A stretch of DNA of 64,000 nt from positions 930,001-994,000 of the forward strand of contig NZ_CP017248.1 of the NCBI RefSeq assembly GCF_001735805.1, written 5' to 3'. The notes under the pieces are model-generated. The model did not search any database. It was given only the letters and a program-made list of their open reading frames with translations, and was not told the origin of the DNA. Positions 1 through 8,713 of this stretch are shown piece by piece (position 1 is the stretch's first letter; each line of letters begins with the position of its first letter). Made by a program: the position numbers and the translations under genes. Source of the DNA: Streptomyces fodineus (GTDB lineage Bacteria > Actinomycetota > Actinomycetes > Streptomycetales > Streptomycetaceae).

Positions 1-2570
1 ACCATGAGGTCCACATGGCCCGGGGCGACGGCGGGCGCGGAGGAGACCGAGTAGTGGCGCGGCCGCAGCGGGGTCAGCAGGTCGAGCAGCAACGGCCAGC
101 CGAGGGCACCGCGCAGCGCGGGGTGGTCCTCGGCGAGTTCGACGAGGGTGCGCGGGTCGTCGCCGGTGAGGGCGGCAAGGGCGGCCCGCTCGGGCGGGCA
201 GGGGTTGGCCTCGGCGAGCAGGGCGAGCTGCCGGGCCGTCGGCCGCTCCTGCAACTCGACGTGGTGTGTGAGGAGTTGGCGTACGGTCAGCGGGCGGTCC
301 ACGGCGAGGCCGTCGCGGCGCGCGCGGGTGGCGCGGATGTCCAGGACGGCGTCGGGATCGAGACCGAACGCGGCGACGGCACGGTCCACCAGGTCCGGGG
401 CGTTGGCCGGCAGGACGGTGAGGTGGTCGGCGGTGCGGTAGGTGACGCCCTCGGGCAGCGCGATGCGCAGGAACCGCTTGGTGCGCGGATATCCCGGCGC
501 GGTCAGGTCGTACGCCTCGGCCACGGTCATCGGGACCAGCTCGTGCCGTTCGGCGAGGGCGTCCAGCGGGCCGCCGCTCAGGGTACGGACCTCGTAGGCG
601 TGGTCGGGTTCGTCCGCCATGGGATGGGCGGCCTGCGGATCGCCGTACTCCGTCAGGAGCGCGGTGCGCAGCCGGGCCGTGAACTCCCGGACCGTGCCGC
701 TGAGATCGCCGGAGGCGTCGGCGGCGGCCCGCCCGGTCAGGCGCGTTGCGCCCAGTTCGGCGAGCCGGGCGTCGATGCGGGTGGGGACCTGCTGGTAGGT
801 GGCGGCCCAGTTGCGGTCGCCGACGCCGAGGACGGCGTAGACCACGCCGGTGAGGTCGGGCGTGCCGTCGAGCCATGCGGTGAAGGCACCGGCGTCGTCG
901 GTGGGGCGGCCGTTGTAGGAGGCGGCGGTGATGACGACGGCCCGGTCGGTGGGCAGCCCCTGCGCGTACGCGTCCAGGGCGGCGACCTCGGTGGCACACC
1001 CGACGGCGGCGGCCTCGTCGGCGAGCTGGGCGGCGAAGGCGCGGCAGGTGCCGTAGTTGCTGCCGTGCAGGAAGAGGACGCCGGTGCCGGGGCGGACCCG
1101 GGCGGGCAGCGTGTCAGGGGCCGGGGTGCCGTCCTCGTGCGGGCGCGCGGCGCCGGGCAGCGGGGCGTGGACGCGGTCGGCGGGGGTGCGCGGGGTGAGC
1201 GTGAGGGTGAAGCCCTCGGGCTTGAGGGTGAGGGTCTCCTTCACGGTGAGCCGGTACTCGGCGTTCTCGTGCAGCCGGTAGCGGTGGACCAGCATGGCGA
1301 GCAGCATGGTCGCCTCGTGCAGCGCGAACTGCCGTCCGATGCAGGCGCGTTCACCGGTACCGAAGGGCTTGAAGGCGTGTACCGGGCGGGCCGCCTCCGC
1401 CTCGGCGCTGAACCGCTCGGGGTCGAACAGCTCCGGGTTGTCGCCCCACACGGGCTGCCGGTGCAGCATCGGGACGAGCACGCTGACGGCCTGGCCGGCG
1501 GCGAGCGGGATCCGCCCGCCGAGCAGGGTGTCCTCGCGGGCGTGCCGGCTGAAGGCGGCGGCCGTCGGCCACAGCCGCAGCGCCTCGTTGAGGACCTGAC
1601 GGGTGTAGGTGAGCCGGCCGATGTCGTCGTACGTCGGCTCCGGGTCGGCCGCGCCGCCCCACAGCGCGTCGGCCTCGCGCTGCACCAGCCGGAGCACGGC
1701 GGGGTGCTTGGCGAGGTAGTACAGCGCGAAGGACATCGCGCCGGAGGTCGTCTCGTGTCCGGCGATCAGGAAGGTGATGACCTGGTTGCGGATGTTGGCG
1801 GCGTCCAGGGTGGTGCCGTCGGCCGGGTGTGGCGCGCTGAGCATCAGCCCGAGCAGGTCCTCGGCGCCGCTCTGGTCGGTGCCGGTGCGGGCGGCGATGA
1901 CGTCGTCGACGACCCCGGCGAGATAGTCGGCGTCCGCCCGGAAGGCCGCGTCGGCCGCCGAGTGGTCCCGGCCCGGGGTGCGGGCCAGCCGCGTCATGCT
2001 CCACTCCAGGCAGCGGACCATCGACTCCACGAAGGGGTGCGGCTCGTCGCGTTCGAAAGAGCCGAAGTCGTAGCCGAACCCGGCGAGCCCGATGGTGTCG
2101 AGGGTCATCCGGGTCATGTCGTCCGGCACGTCGACGGCCCGTCCGTCCCGCGCCGCGCGGTCCCAGGACTCGATGAGCCGGTGGGCCACCCTGAGCATCA
2201 CCGGGTGGTAGGTGCGCATCGAGCCGAGCGCGAAGGCGGGCATCAGGATGTCGTGCGCCTTGGCCCAGTTGGGCTCGTCGTTGTACGCCGTGAACAGGCC
2301 GTCGGCGGTGAAGTGGCGCACGTTCTCCAGCGCGGGCCCGATGTGCTTGGCGAAGCGCTCCTCGTCGGCGAGGTCCGCGACCAGGTCGGCGTCGGCGACG
2401 AACATCGCGTCCCGGCCGTGCAGCCGGCGCACGAGCACCGGACCGTGCGTGCGCATCAGGCCCATGACCTGTTGGAGAGGGGTGCGGCCGGGACCGGTGG
2501 CGGTGATGTCGACGACCGGGACGCCGGGCAGGGTACCGGCGCGGTCGGGGTGCAGTGCGGTGGGGGACAT
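1..2570 (-). CDS. Bifunctional cytochrome P450/NADPH-P450 reductase (P450-BM3/CYP102-like), C-terminus cut by window edge
   Basis: This is a self-sufficient fatty-acid-hydroxylase type P450: a heme monooxygenase fused to a diflavin reductase that feeds it electrons from NADPH. About 856 residues are visible. The I-helix oxygen-binding motif AGHETTSG lies near residue 270, and the heme-ligand loop FKPFGTGERACIG has its cysteine at about residue 410. A flavodoxin-like FMN domain begins near residue 490 (LFLHGSNYGT), and the FAD-binding RHYSVSS motif lies near residue 843 at the edge. The NADPH-binding end is outside the window; BM3 proteins are about 1050 residues. The ATG at 2570 gives the expected N-terminus. 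The gene is divergent from the PAS-LuxR regulator, with an inverted repeat between them. A second BM3-like heme domain lies at 11564-13132. The substrate is not known. Confidence 0.93.
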   Translation of the reverse strand, partial: MSPTALHPDRAGTLPGVPVVDITATGPGRTPLQQVMGLMRTHGPVLVRRLHGRDAMFVADADLVADLADEERFAKHIGPALENVRHFTADGLFTAYNDEPNWAKAHDILMPAFALGSMRTYHPVMLRVAHRLIESWDRAARDGRAVDVPDDMTRMTLDTIGLAGFGYDFGSFERDEPHPFVESMVRCLEWSMTRLARTPGRDHSAADAAFRADADYLAGVVDDVIAARTGTDQSGAEDLLGLMLSAPHPADGTTLDAANIRNQVITFLIAGHETTSGAMSFALYYLAKHPAVLRLVQREADALWGGAADPEPTYDDIGRLTYTRQVLNEALRLWPTAAAFSRHAREDTLLGGRIPLAAGQAVSVLVPMLHRQPVWGDNPELFDPERFSAEAEAARPVHAFKPFGTGERACIGRQFALHEATMLLAMLVHRYRLHENAEYRLTVKETLTLKPEGFTLTLTPRTPADRVHAPLPGAARPHEDGTPAPDTLPARVRPGTGVLFLHGSNYGTCRAFAAQLADEAAAVGCATEVAALDAYAQGLPTDRAVVITAASYNGRPTDDAGAFTAWLDGTPDLTGVVYAVLGVGDRNWAATYQQVPTRIDARLAELGATRLTGRAAADASGDLSGTVREFTARLRTALLTEYGDPQAAHPMADEPDHAYEVRTLSGGPLDALAERHELVPMTVAEAYDLTAPGYPRTKRFLRIALPEGVTYRTADHLTVLPANAPDLVDRAVAAFGLDPDAVLDIRATRARRDGLAVDRPLTVRQLLTHHVELQERPTARQLALLAEANPCPPERAALAALTGDDPRTLVELAEDHPALRGALGWPLLLDLLTPLRPRHYSVSSAPAVAPGHVDLM

Positions 2571-2590
2571 GGCGCGACAACTGCCTTTCG

Positions 2591-2622
2591 CGGTAACGGA
2601 GTACTCGCGGTAACCGAGTACT
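2591..2622. promoter_or_regulatory. Inverted/direct repeat between P450-BM3 and PAS-LuxR genes, probable operator
   Basis: Two copies of a 15-base unit, CGGTAACGGAGTACT and CGGTAACCGAGTACT, start at 2591 and 2608. Their overlap creates an inverted repeat, AGTACTCG at 2600-2607 and CGAGTACT at 2615-2622. It lies 21 bases upstream of the P450 start, where a repressor could block transcription. The protein that binds is unknown; the divergent LuxR-type gene is one candidate. Confidence 0.5.
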
Positions 2623-2815
2623 GCGTTCCAGGGTGGGCGAGCGGCGGTGCGGGTCCGTGCCCCGGCACTACACGATCGCGCAGTCAAAACTTGGTCACGG
2701 GGCTTGCGCCGGCCACGCGTCCGGGGCCCGGCGCCACGCTCCCCGGTGTGGTTTGCCGCTGACCTGGATCTTCGTCTTGGATGAGGGGGGTGGCTCGGCA
2801 CTTCGGGAGGTGGGC

Positions 2816-3457
2816 ATGGACCTGGGGCGGGCCGACGGGGTCGTCTGGCGCAACCGGGCCCTGATGGTCTTCGACCGGGTGTCGGTGCCGGTCGCGGTGT
2901 GCGATGTCCACGGCCGGGTCGTGCTGGCCAATCCCGCGATGGCGGCGGAGTGCGGTACGGCCCCGGGGCAGCTGCGCGGCCGGGACGTGCTGGAGCTGTT
3001 CCGCCCGCAGGAGGCCACGCAGGTGGAGCGGATCGCCGAGGCGCTGCGGCTGCGGCACCGCTCGCGCTACCAGGTGTCGGTGCGCTGGCGGGCGCCCGGC
3101 GGGGCCGAGCGCTTCGGCGAGCTGACGGCGGACCCGGTCAGCGACACCGTGGACGAGACACCGGCCCTTTTGGTGATGCTGCGGATGCGGGGCGAGTGCA
3201 CGCCGCCCGAGCCGGAGCCGGCCCGGGTCACACCGGCGGAGGGCCGGGTGCTGGCCCTGCTGGCCGCCGGCGCCACCACGGCCGGCGCCGCCCGCGAACT
3301 GGGCCTCAGCAAGGACGGCGTCACCTACCACCTACGGCGCCTGTCGGCCCGCTGGAACGCCTCCAACCGCACGGAACTGGTGGCCCGTGCCTACGCCTTG
3401 GGCGTCCTGACGCCCGGAGTGTGGCCGCCGGAGGCCAGGAGGGCGGACGGGGAGTAG
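2816..3457 (+). CDS. PAS domain-containing LuxR-type transcriptional regulator
   Basis: This 213-residue regulator has a PAS fold at roughly residues 20-120 (VSVPVAVCDVHGRVVLANPA is a typical PAS start). A C-terminal helix-turn-helix of the LuxR/GerE type follows at about residues 140-200 (VTPAEGRVLALLAAGATTAG, then a recognition helix around LGLSKDGVTYHLRRL). The ATG at 2816 is preceded by a GGGAGG ribosome site at the right distance. An upstream in-frame start at 2633 would add an unconserved arginine-rich leader, so I reject it. The gene is transcribed away from the P450-BM3 gene and may control it. The PAS ligand is unknown. Confidence 0.85.
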   Translation: MDLGRADGVVWRNRALMVFDRVSVPVAVCDVHGRVVLANPAMAAECGTAPGQLRGRDVLELFRPQEATQVERIAEALRLRHRSRYQVSVRWRAPGGAERFGELTADPVSDTVDETPALLVMLRMRGECTPPEPEPARVTPAEGRVLALLAAGATTAGAARELGLSKDGVTYHLRRLSARWNASNRTELVARAYALGVLTPGVWPPEARRADGE

Positions 3458-3467
3458 GGGGTTGCCG

Positions 3468-3600
3468 GAAGCTCGGGCCGGTCGGGGGCTCGGGCTTGTC
3501 GGGAGCTCGAGCCGGTCGGGACCTCGGGCCGGTCGGGAGCTCGCGTGTGGCGGGTGTCTTGGGCGTGGCGAGTGCCTTGGGGGTGGCGGGTGCCTTGGGG
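3468..3600. repeat. Two short GC-rich tandem arrays in an intergenic region
   Basis: From about 3468 to 3542 a 17-base unit, close to GAGCTCGGGCCGGTCGG, repeats a little over four times with a few changes. It is followed at 3547-3600 by three 18-base units of the form GTGGCGGGTGCCTTGGGG. The arrays lie between the convergent PAS-LuxR and DUF3626 genes. They look like slippage-type minisatellites; no function is evident. Confidence 0.7.
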
Positions 3601-3665
3601 GTGCTGGGCGTCCCCGTCATGCCTGACGTCTCTTGAGAAGCCGTACCGGAGCCCGCAGCCCCCGA

Positions 3666-4559
3666 TCAAGCCGTACCCGTACCGGAAGGAGCCGGGGTGG
3701 AGTACGCCGTGCCCGCGCCCTCCGGGGCACCGAAGCGGGCCAGGGTGTGCCAGACCATCTTCAGGTCCTGGAGCTCGTGCCGGCCGGTGCGGGCGGCGTC
3801 GCCGATGACGCGCGGGGTCAGCAGGCCGCGCTCGGCGATCTGCGCGCCGAGGTCGGCGTACTCCGGCCCCCGGTAGTCGGCGTGGCGGCGCAGTTCGGTG
3901 ACCGTGAGCCGGTAGCCGGGGTGCCACTCCAACGGGCAGGGCAACCGCCGGGCCGCTGTCTCCACCGTCGTGCCCCGGTAGCTCGCGTCGAGCACGAGCG
4001 CCTCCACGTCCCGGGCGAGCAGTACACCGGCGTGCACATGGCTCTCGATGTAGTCGTTGAGCGGGTCCTGGTCGTCCGCCTCCGCGAGCGCGATCAACGG
4101 CATTGCCGAGGCCACGCCGAAGTCGGTGGGCTCGGCGGCGCTGTCCGGGTAGCAGAAGGTGGCCCGGTCCAGGACCGCCGCGGTGAGCCTGAGGTGCGAG
4201 GAGCCGAAGCGCGGGGCCGCGCCGACGGCCTGGTGGCGGAAGTCCAGGGCGCCGTACAGCGGGCGCTCGACCGGGGCCGCGTCGTCGTACAGGCCGCCGA
4301 AGATCCGGCTCTCCCAGCGTGTCCGGTCGCCGCCCGGGTGCGCGGTCAGGCCGCCGTTGCTGGTGCCCGTGACGAACTGCGAGTGGTACGCGCCGTCGCG
4401 GGCCAGCGCCTCCAGGATCGGCAGTCCGCCGCAGACGCGGTCAGGATGGAAGTTCAGGGTGATGCGCAGTCCGGGGTCGAGCGGTGGTCCGGACACCCCG
4501 GCGGCGACGTGGTCCAGCGCCCGCCGGGCGCGTGGTGGCAGCTCGTGCCGGAAATCCAT
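3666..4559 (-). CDS. DUF3626 domain-containing protein
   Basis: This 297-residue protein matches the DUF3626 family, which is scattered in actinobacteria and proteobacteria and has no established function. The family signature is visible as LRITLNFHPDR followed by a glycine-rich stretch (residues about 31-46), a central YHSQFVTGTSNGG segment, and ESHVHAGVLLARDVEALVLD near residues 187-206. There is no signal peptide or membrane segment, so it is probably cytoplasmic. The ATG at 4559 is the only good start. It is divergent from the FBP-domain gene across a 107-base gap. No catalytic residues can be assigned with confidence. Confidence 0.8.
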   Translation of the reverse strand: MDFRHELPPRARRALDHVAAGVSGPPLDPGLRITLNFHPDRVCGGLPILEALARDGAYHSQFVTGTSNGGLTAHPGGDRTRWESRIFGGLYDDAAPVERPLYGALDFRHQAVGAAPRFGSSHLRLTAAVLDRATFCYPDSAAEPTDFGVASAMPLIALAEADDQDPLNDYIESHVHAGVLLARDVEALVLDASYRGTTVETAARRLPCPLEWHPGYRLTVTELRRHADYRGPEYADLGAQIAERGLLTPRVIGDAARTGRHELQDLKMVWHTLARFGAPEGAGTAYSTPAPSGTGTA

Positions 4560-4666
4560 TGGCCCACCCTCCCCATGGCTACCTAGGCTAGCCGTGTACC
4601 TAGACCTATTAGGTTCCGCGCGACGAACGACGCCTCCGGAACGACGAATCCAGAAGGACTCCCCCC

Positions 4667-5161
4667 ATGAGATCGCTCACCGAGCAGGACATCCGCAACT
4701 CCTTTATCAACTGCTCCAAAGGGGAGGCCAAGCGGCTGACGGTCCCGCGGGACCTCGGTGAACGCCCGTGGGACGAACTGGACTTCCTCGGCTGGCGGGA
4801 TCCCGGGGCGCCCGACCGCAGCTATCTGGTCACCGAGCGCGATGACCGACTCGTCGGCGTGGCCCTGCGTTTCCAGGCCGCGCAGCGCGGGTTTCTGCAC
4901 CGGAGCATGTGCTCGCTGTGTCTGACCACGCATCCCGGCGGCGGGGTAACGCTGATGACGGCGCGGAAGGCGGGGGCGGCGGGCCGTGAGGGCAACTCGG
5001 TCGGCCTGTACATGTGCACCGACCTGGCGTGTTCGCTGTACGTGCGGGGCGGGAAGGTACCGGAGTCCGGCGGCCGGTTCGAGGAGAGCCTGACGATGGA
5101 GGAGCAGATCGCCCGTACGACGGGCAACCTGTCCGCGTTCATCGACAAGCTGTATGCCTGA
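4667..5161 (+). CDS. FBP-domain protein (elongation factor G-binding, FusB-like zinc finger)
   Basis: This 164-residue protein carries the C-terminal treble-clef zinc finger known as FBP, which in FusB/FusC binds elongation factor G and rescues it from fusidic acid. Four zinc-ligand cysteines are visible as CSLC (near residue 82) and CTDLAC (near residue 117). The N-terminal helical part is shorter than in firmicute FusB. Streptomyces homologues are usually single genes of unproven role; a link to ribosome recycling or antibiotic tolerance is inference from the family. The ATG at 4667 follows an AGAAGGA-like ribosome site. Confidence 0.85.
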   Translation: MRSLTEQDIRNSFINCSKGEAKRLTVPRDLGERPWDELDFLGWRDPGAPDRSYLVTERDDRLVGVALRFQAAQRGFLHRSMCSLCLTTHPGGGVTLMTARKAGAAGREGNSVGLYMCTDLACSLYVRGGKVPESGGRFEESLTMEEQIARTTGNLSAFIDKLYA

Positions 5162-5503
5162 CGGCGTCGGCTTCCGGTCGCGCACCCGGGTCGCCTCGAC
5201 CCGGTGAAGGCGGAGCAGCGCGTCGCGGCTGCGGGCGAGCGCGTCGCCGTAGGGCCCGTCGGGGCGGGCGGTGCCGATGCCGCGGGCCGGCCGGGCTCGG
5301 CGTGTAGCGGTGGACGGCGCCGTGCGTGCCCGGTGGCGCCGAGCCCTGCCACCCCGGCGCCGCCGGCCATGCGGTCCGGGGCCCGCAGGTCGGGACGTCG
5401 TGTCGTGCCCCAGGCTGCCGACCGGGCGCCGATGGGAGTCATACGGTGACCCACCCCCCATCGCCCCGGACAGCCCCCAGCCCGCGCAGCGGCAGCCACG
5501 CGG
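5162..5503. other. Intergenic stretch without a recognisable gene
   Basis: About 340 bases lie between the convergent FBP and DinB-like genes. Open frames exist on both strands because of the high GC content. None has a ribosome site together with protein-like composition, so I see no gene here. Confidence 0.5.
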
Positions 5504-6112
5504 TCAGAACACCGGTGGCACCCACTCGGGGTCGCGGCCGAGGGAGCCGAGCAGGGCCGCCGCCTCGTCCCGCGGCCCGTCGGACGCGAGGGCGGGGGCG
5601 AACACGCCGTATCCGCGCAGTCGCGGCACCAGCTGGTCGGCGGCCGGGCGCAGGCCCGCGGCCAGGGCCGGTGCGAGTGGCCGGTTCTGATCGGTGGCTA
5701 CGGCGATGTCCCAGGCGTGCACGGCGGCGTCCAGCGCTGCCGCACCGGCGGCCATCGGCAGGGGCAGCGGGCCGAGCGGCGTCGGCACGGACTCGGCGTC
5801 GGCGGGCAGGTGCGCATAGCCGTCGGCCACGGCGTCCAGGACCTTGTCCAGCTCGGCCACCGGGTCGCCGTGCAGGGCGTCGGCCGGCTGGAACGGGTCC
5901 TCGCCGGGCCGGCCGGCGGCGAGCGCGAGGCCGTATGCCTGCTGGTCGATGCGCGCGTGGTTGAGCACCTGCCGTACGGTCCACTCGGAGCACGGCGTCG
6001 GCCTGCCCCAGGCCTCCTCCGGCACCGCGGCGACCACCTCGCGCAGGTAGGCGTGCGCCCGCCGGACCAGCTCGACGCCTTCGGGCTTCCCGGCGTCCTT
6101 GATATCCGCCAT
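5504..6112 (-). CDS. TIGR03086-family DinB-like metal-binding protein
   Basis: This 202-residue protein belongs to the mycothiol-dependent maleylpyruvate isomerase/DinB-like superfamily, in the TIGR03086 group common in Streptomyces. The typical pattern is present: an N-terminal helix, the segment PTPCSEWTVRQVLNHA with the first metal-ligand-type histidine, and ALDAAVHAWDIAVAT with the second. The family folds as a four-helix bundle that can hold a divalent metal, and some members are thiol-dependent transferases; this member's activity is unknown. I chose the ATG at 6112 because GGAAGG lies just upstream. An in-frame ATG at 6127 has no ribosome site. Confidence 0.82.
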   Translation of the reverse strand: MADIKDAGKPEGVELVRRAHAYLREVVAAVPEEAWGRPTPCSEWTVRQVLNHARIDQQAYGLALAAGRPGEDPFQPADALHGDPVAELDKVLDAVADGYAHLPADAESVPTPLGPLPLPMAAGAAALDAAVHAWDIAVATDQNRPLAPALAAGLRPAADQLVPRLRGYGVFAPALASDGPRDEAAALLGSLGRDPEWVPPVF

Positions 6113-6255
6113 ACCGACCCCTTCCATGGCTCTCCACGGCCCTCTCGATGCGGCGGTCTCCCCACCGCCGGGATCACTCTACGGATGCTTGCGGACAGTT
6201 CCCGTCCTCAATTGCGCACGTTCGAGCCACCCGAGGAACGGGAACAGGCCAAGGG

Positions 6256-7509
6256 ATGCACGACGTACGGAAGTGGACCACGGGACTGCAGCGCCTGCTG
6301 GAGCGCCGCCGGGAACCGGTGGTCGTCCAGACACTGCGGTCGGCGACGGCGGCGACGATCGCCTATGTCATCGCGCTGCGGCTGAGCCCCGAGCCGGCCC
6401 CGCTCACCGCCCCTCTGACCGCGCTGCTGGTCGTCCAGGTGACCTTCTACGCCACCCTCACCAACGGCATCCGCCGGGTGAACTCGGTGGTGGCCGGCGT
6501 GCTGGTCGCGATCGCCTTCAGCATGCTGGTGGGGCTGACCTGGTGGAGCCTCGCGCTGCTGATCGTGGCCTCGCTGGCCGTCGGGCACCTGGTGCGGGTC
6601 GACGAGTACGTGGCCGAGGTGGCGATCAGCGCCATGCTGGTCCTCGGGGTCACCACCATCGGGTTCGCCGCCTGGGCACGCATCGTGGAGACGCTGATCG
6701 GCGCGGTCGTCGGAACGGCCTGCAATCTGCTGCTGCCGCCCCCGGTATGGGTGGACAAGGCGGGCCACTCCATCGAGGACCAGGCGCGCCGGGTGCGGCA
6801 GTTGATGCTGCGGATGGGCGAGGAGGCCGGCGGCCGGATCCCCTGGGAGCGGGCGGCCGAGCGGCTGCACGAGGCACGGCAGCTGGACCACCACATCAGT
6901 CAGGTGGACGCCTCGCTGCGGCAGGCCGAGGACAGTCTGCGGCTCAATCCGCGGGTCAAGGAGGGGCTGCTGCACCGGGTGGTGCTGCGGACCGGCCTGG
7001 ACGCGCTGGAGATCTGCACGGTGGTCCTGCGGGTGCTGGCCCGTACCTTCACGGACCTGGCGAAGGCCCGCGGGGCCGAGGACCTGTTCCCGCCCCAGGT
7101 CGGGGCGACCGTGGAACAACTGCTGTCGGAGATCGCCGACGCGGTGGTCAGCTTCGCGGTCCTGGTCACCACGCATCTGAGCACGAACGCCGAGTCCGCG
7201 GAGGCCCGTCTGTCCGCCGAGCTGCACACGGCCGCCGGCACCCGGGACCGGCTGGCCGAACTGCTCCGGGAGGAGATCGGCAAGGACGCGGCGAACTGGC
7301 AGCTGTTCGGGGCCGTACTGACCGAGACGACCCGGATCATCGACGAGCTGAACACCGAGCACCGCACCCGCCGCCTGCTGGAGGAGCTGGACCGGGTCTC
7401 CCGCGGGCAGCGGGCGAAGCTGCCCCGGATGACGCGGCTGCGCGAGCGGCTCGGAGTGCAGGAGGAGCTGTGGCGGAACCGTGCGGGGTTCGGCGAGCGT
7501 TCTTGGTGA
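6256..7509 (+). CDS. FUSC/aromatic acid exporter (ArAE) family membrane protein
   Basis: This 417-residue protein has a hydrophobic N-terminal half with about five to six membrane segments (residues roughly 20-165, for example LTALLVVQVTFYATLTNGIR and LLIVASLAVGHLVRV). A long, charged, helical cytoplasmic C-terminal half follows. That layout and the LRSATAATIAYVIALRL start fit the FUSC/ArAE group, which includes the AaeB exporters and related proteins. Export of aromatic or other organic acids is suggested by the family but not shown. The ATG at 6256 is preferred over an upstream ATG at 6148, which would add an arginine- and histidine-rich tail. Confidence 0.82.
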   Translation: MHDVRKWTTGLQRLLERRREPVVVQTLRSATAATIAYVIALRLSPEPAPLTAPLTALLVVQVTFYATLTNGIRRVNSVVAGVLVAIAFSMLVGLTWWSLALLIVASLAVGHLVRVDEYVAEVAISAMLVLGVTTIGFAAWARIVETLIGAVVGTACNLLLPPPVWVDKAGHSIEDQARRVRQLMLRMGEEAGGRIPWERAAERLHEARQLDHHISQVDASLRQAEDSLRLNPRVKEGLLHRVVLRTGLDALEICTVVLRVLARTFTDLAKARGAEDLFPPQVGATVEQLLSEIADAVVSFAVLVTTHLSTNAESAEARLSAELHTAAGTRDRLAELLREEIGKDAANWQLFGAVLTETTRIIDELNTEHRTRRLLEELDRVSRGQRAKLPRMTRLRERLGVQEELWRNRAGFGERSW

Positions 7510-7560
7510 GGAGGGTGCCGGGCGGGCTCGGCGCGGACGGCGGACGAGGGGGCGAGGCGG

Positions 7561-8601
7561 ATGGCCGGTTCCGGGGTGCGGATCGACGGGAACACACTGC
7601 GGCTGCCGGGCGGGGTGGCGGTGCGGTTCGTCCGCACGCTGCGGCTGCCTGAGACGGGCACGCATCCGCTGCCGCCGGGGCTGGGCGAGTTCCCCCTCCG
7701 GCGGGTCGCGGACCACGCGGACACCGTTCCGCGGGAGTGGCGGGCGCGCGGCGGCGTGATGCTGCCGGTGTATCTGCGCGAGGCGATGTGGCTGAGCTTC
7801 TCCGGTTCGACGGAGCCGGCCGCCCTCCAGGTCGGGGTCGGCAAGGTGTGCGCGGTGTCCGGCAGGCCCTGGAGCGACCGGCTCTCGCGGGATCCGCAGA
7901 ACTATGTCGTGCTCCCCCGCCAGCCCTGGCTGGACGGCATCAACTCCGGCAAGGGCACGGTCCGCCAGTTCGTCGCCGTACCGCTGGGACTCGGCGCGAC
8001 GGTGGAGGGGCAGGTCACCGGCGAGGAGGTGTGGGGCGGGGTGCAGTTGCAGTCGTTCCCGCTGCGGGACGACCTGCTCGCCGAGTGGCGGCGCCGTGAG
8101 CGGGAGCGGGAGGAGGCGCGGCGCCGTTCCCTGGCGGCCGGGCCTGCGGGCGGGTACGGCGCGCCGATGCCGGTGGCGGCCGCCGCTCCGGCCCCCGGCG
8201 CCGCGCCCTGGCGGTCCGCCGCGGCCATGGGCCTCGGCGTCGGCGGCTCGATGCGCCAGGAGGTGTACCGGGACGACCGGCCGCCGGCGGACTGGTCCGA
8301 GGAGCCCGCCGGACGCGTGTTCGTGCACCTGGTCACCCCGCCGCAGTGGCGGCACATCACCGGCGAGGCACCCCCGCCGTCGCCCGTGGACCGGGCGGCA
8401 TACACGCGCGCGGGACTGCCCTGGTACGACTACTACGACGCCGATGCCGAGGATCTGGCCCCCACCGACCCCCTGGAGGCGGTCAAGCCGGTCGGCGACT
8501 GGCTCGGCGACGACCTGGACCCGTGGCAGGCGCCGTCCGCCGGCCAGGTGAACCCGCTGAAGGACGCGCCGGGCAAGCCGGTCGAGGACGGGGAGTGGTA
8601 G
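7561..8601 (+). CDS. Conserved actinomycete hypothetical protein
   Basis: I recognise no domain in this 346-residue protein. An N-terminal globular part (about residues 1-170) contains two blocks that look conserved, MLPVYLREAMWLSF and PQNYVVLPRQPWLDGINSGKG. An arginine/glutamate helix (LLAEWRRREREREEARRRS) follows, then an alanine/proline linker and an acidic, tryptophan-rich C-terminus. There is no signal peptide. The first block suggests an interaction or ligand-binding fold. The start at 7561 follows a GAGGCGG site. It lies 51 bases after the FUSC gene on the same strand and could be co-transcribed with it. Confidence 0.75.
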   Translation: MAGSGVRIDGNTLRLPGGVAVRFVRTLRLPETGTHPLPPGLGEFPLRRVADHADTVPREWRARGGVMLPVYLREAMWLSFSGSTEPAALQVGVGKVCAVSGRPWSDRLSRDPQNYVVLPRQPWLDGINSGKGTVRQFVAVPLGLGATVEGQVTGEEVWGGVQLQSFPLRDDLLAEWRRREREREEARRRSLAAGPAGGYGAPMPVAAAAPAPGAAPWRSAAAMGLGVGGSMRQEVYRDDRPPADWSEEPAGRVFVHLVTPPQWRHITGEAPPPSPVDRAAYTRAGLPWYDYYDADAEDLAPTDPLEAVKPVGDWLGDDLDPWQAPSAGQVNPLKDAPGKPVEDGEW

Positions 8602-8713
8602 AGCCGCCGCCTGGTGCACTTCGCGCAACGGCTGTTGCCCGGCTTGCCCTTGACCGCTGGTTCAGGCCAAGGTGGCTGTCACGAGCGGGGCAACCGACGA
8701 CCTGAGGTGCGGC

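Noticed and set aside
15..2762. 915-codon open frame on the plus strand
   Set aside because: It is antisense to the P450-BM3 gene, has glycine- and valine-rich composition without motifs, and arises from GC bias at third codon positions.
3468..3600. CRISPR array
   Set aside because: Units of 17-18 bases are contiguous without spacers, so they are tandem repeats.
6208..8628. 806-codon open frame on the minus strand
   Set aside because: It spans two convincing plus-strand genes and their gap, has no domain and is rich in arginine, proline and histidine, as expected for an antisense artefact.
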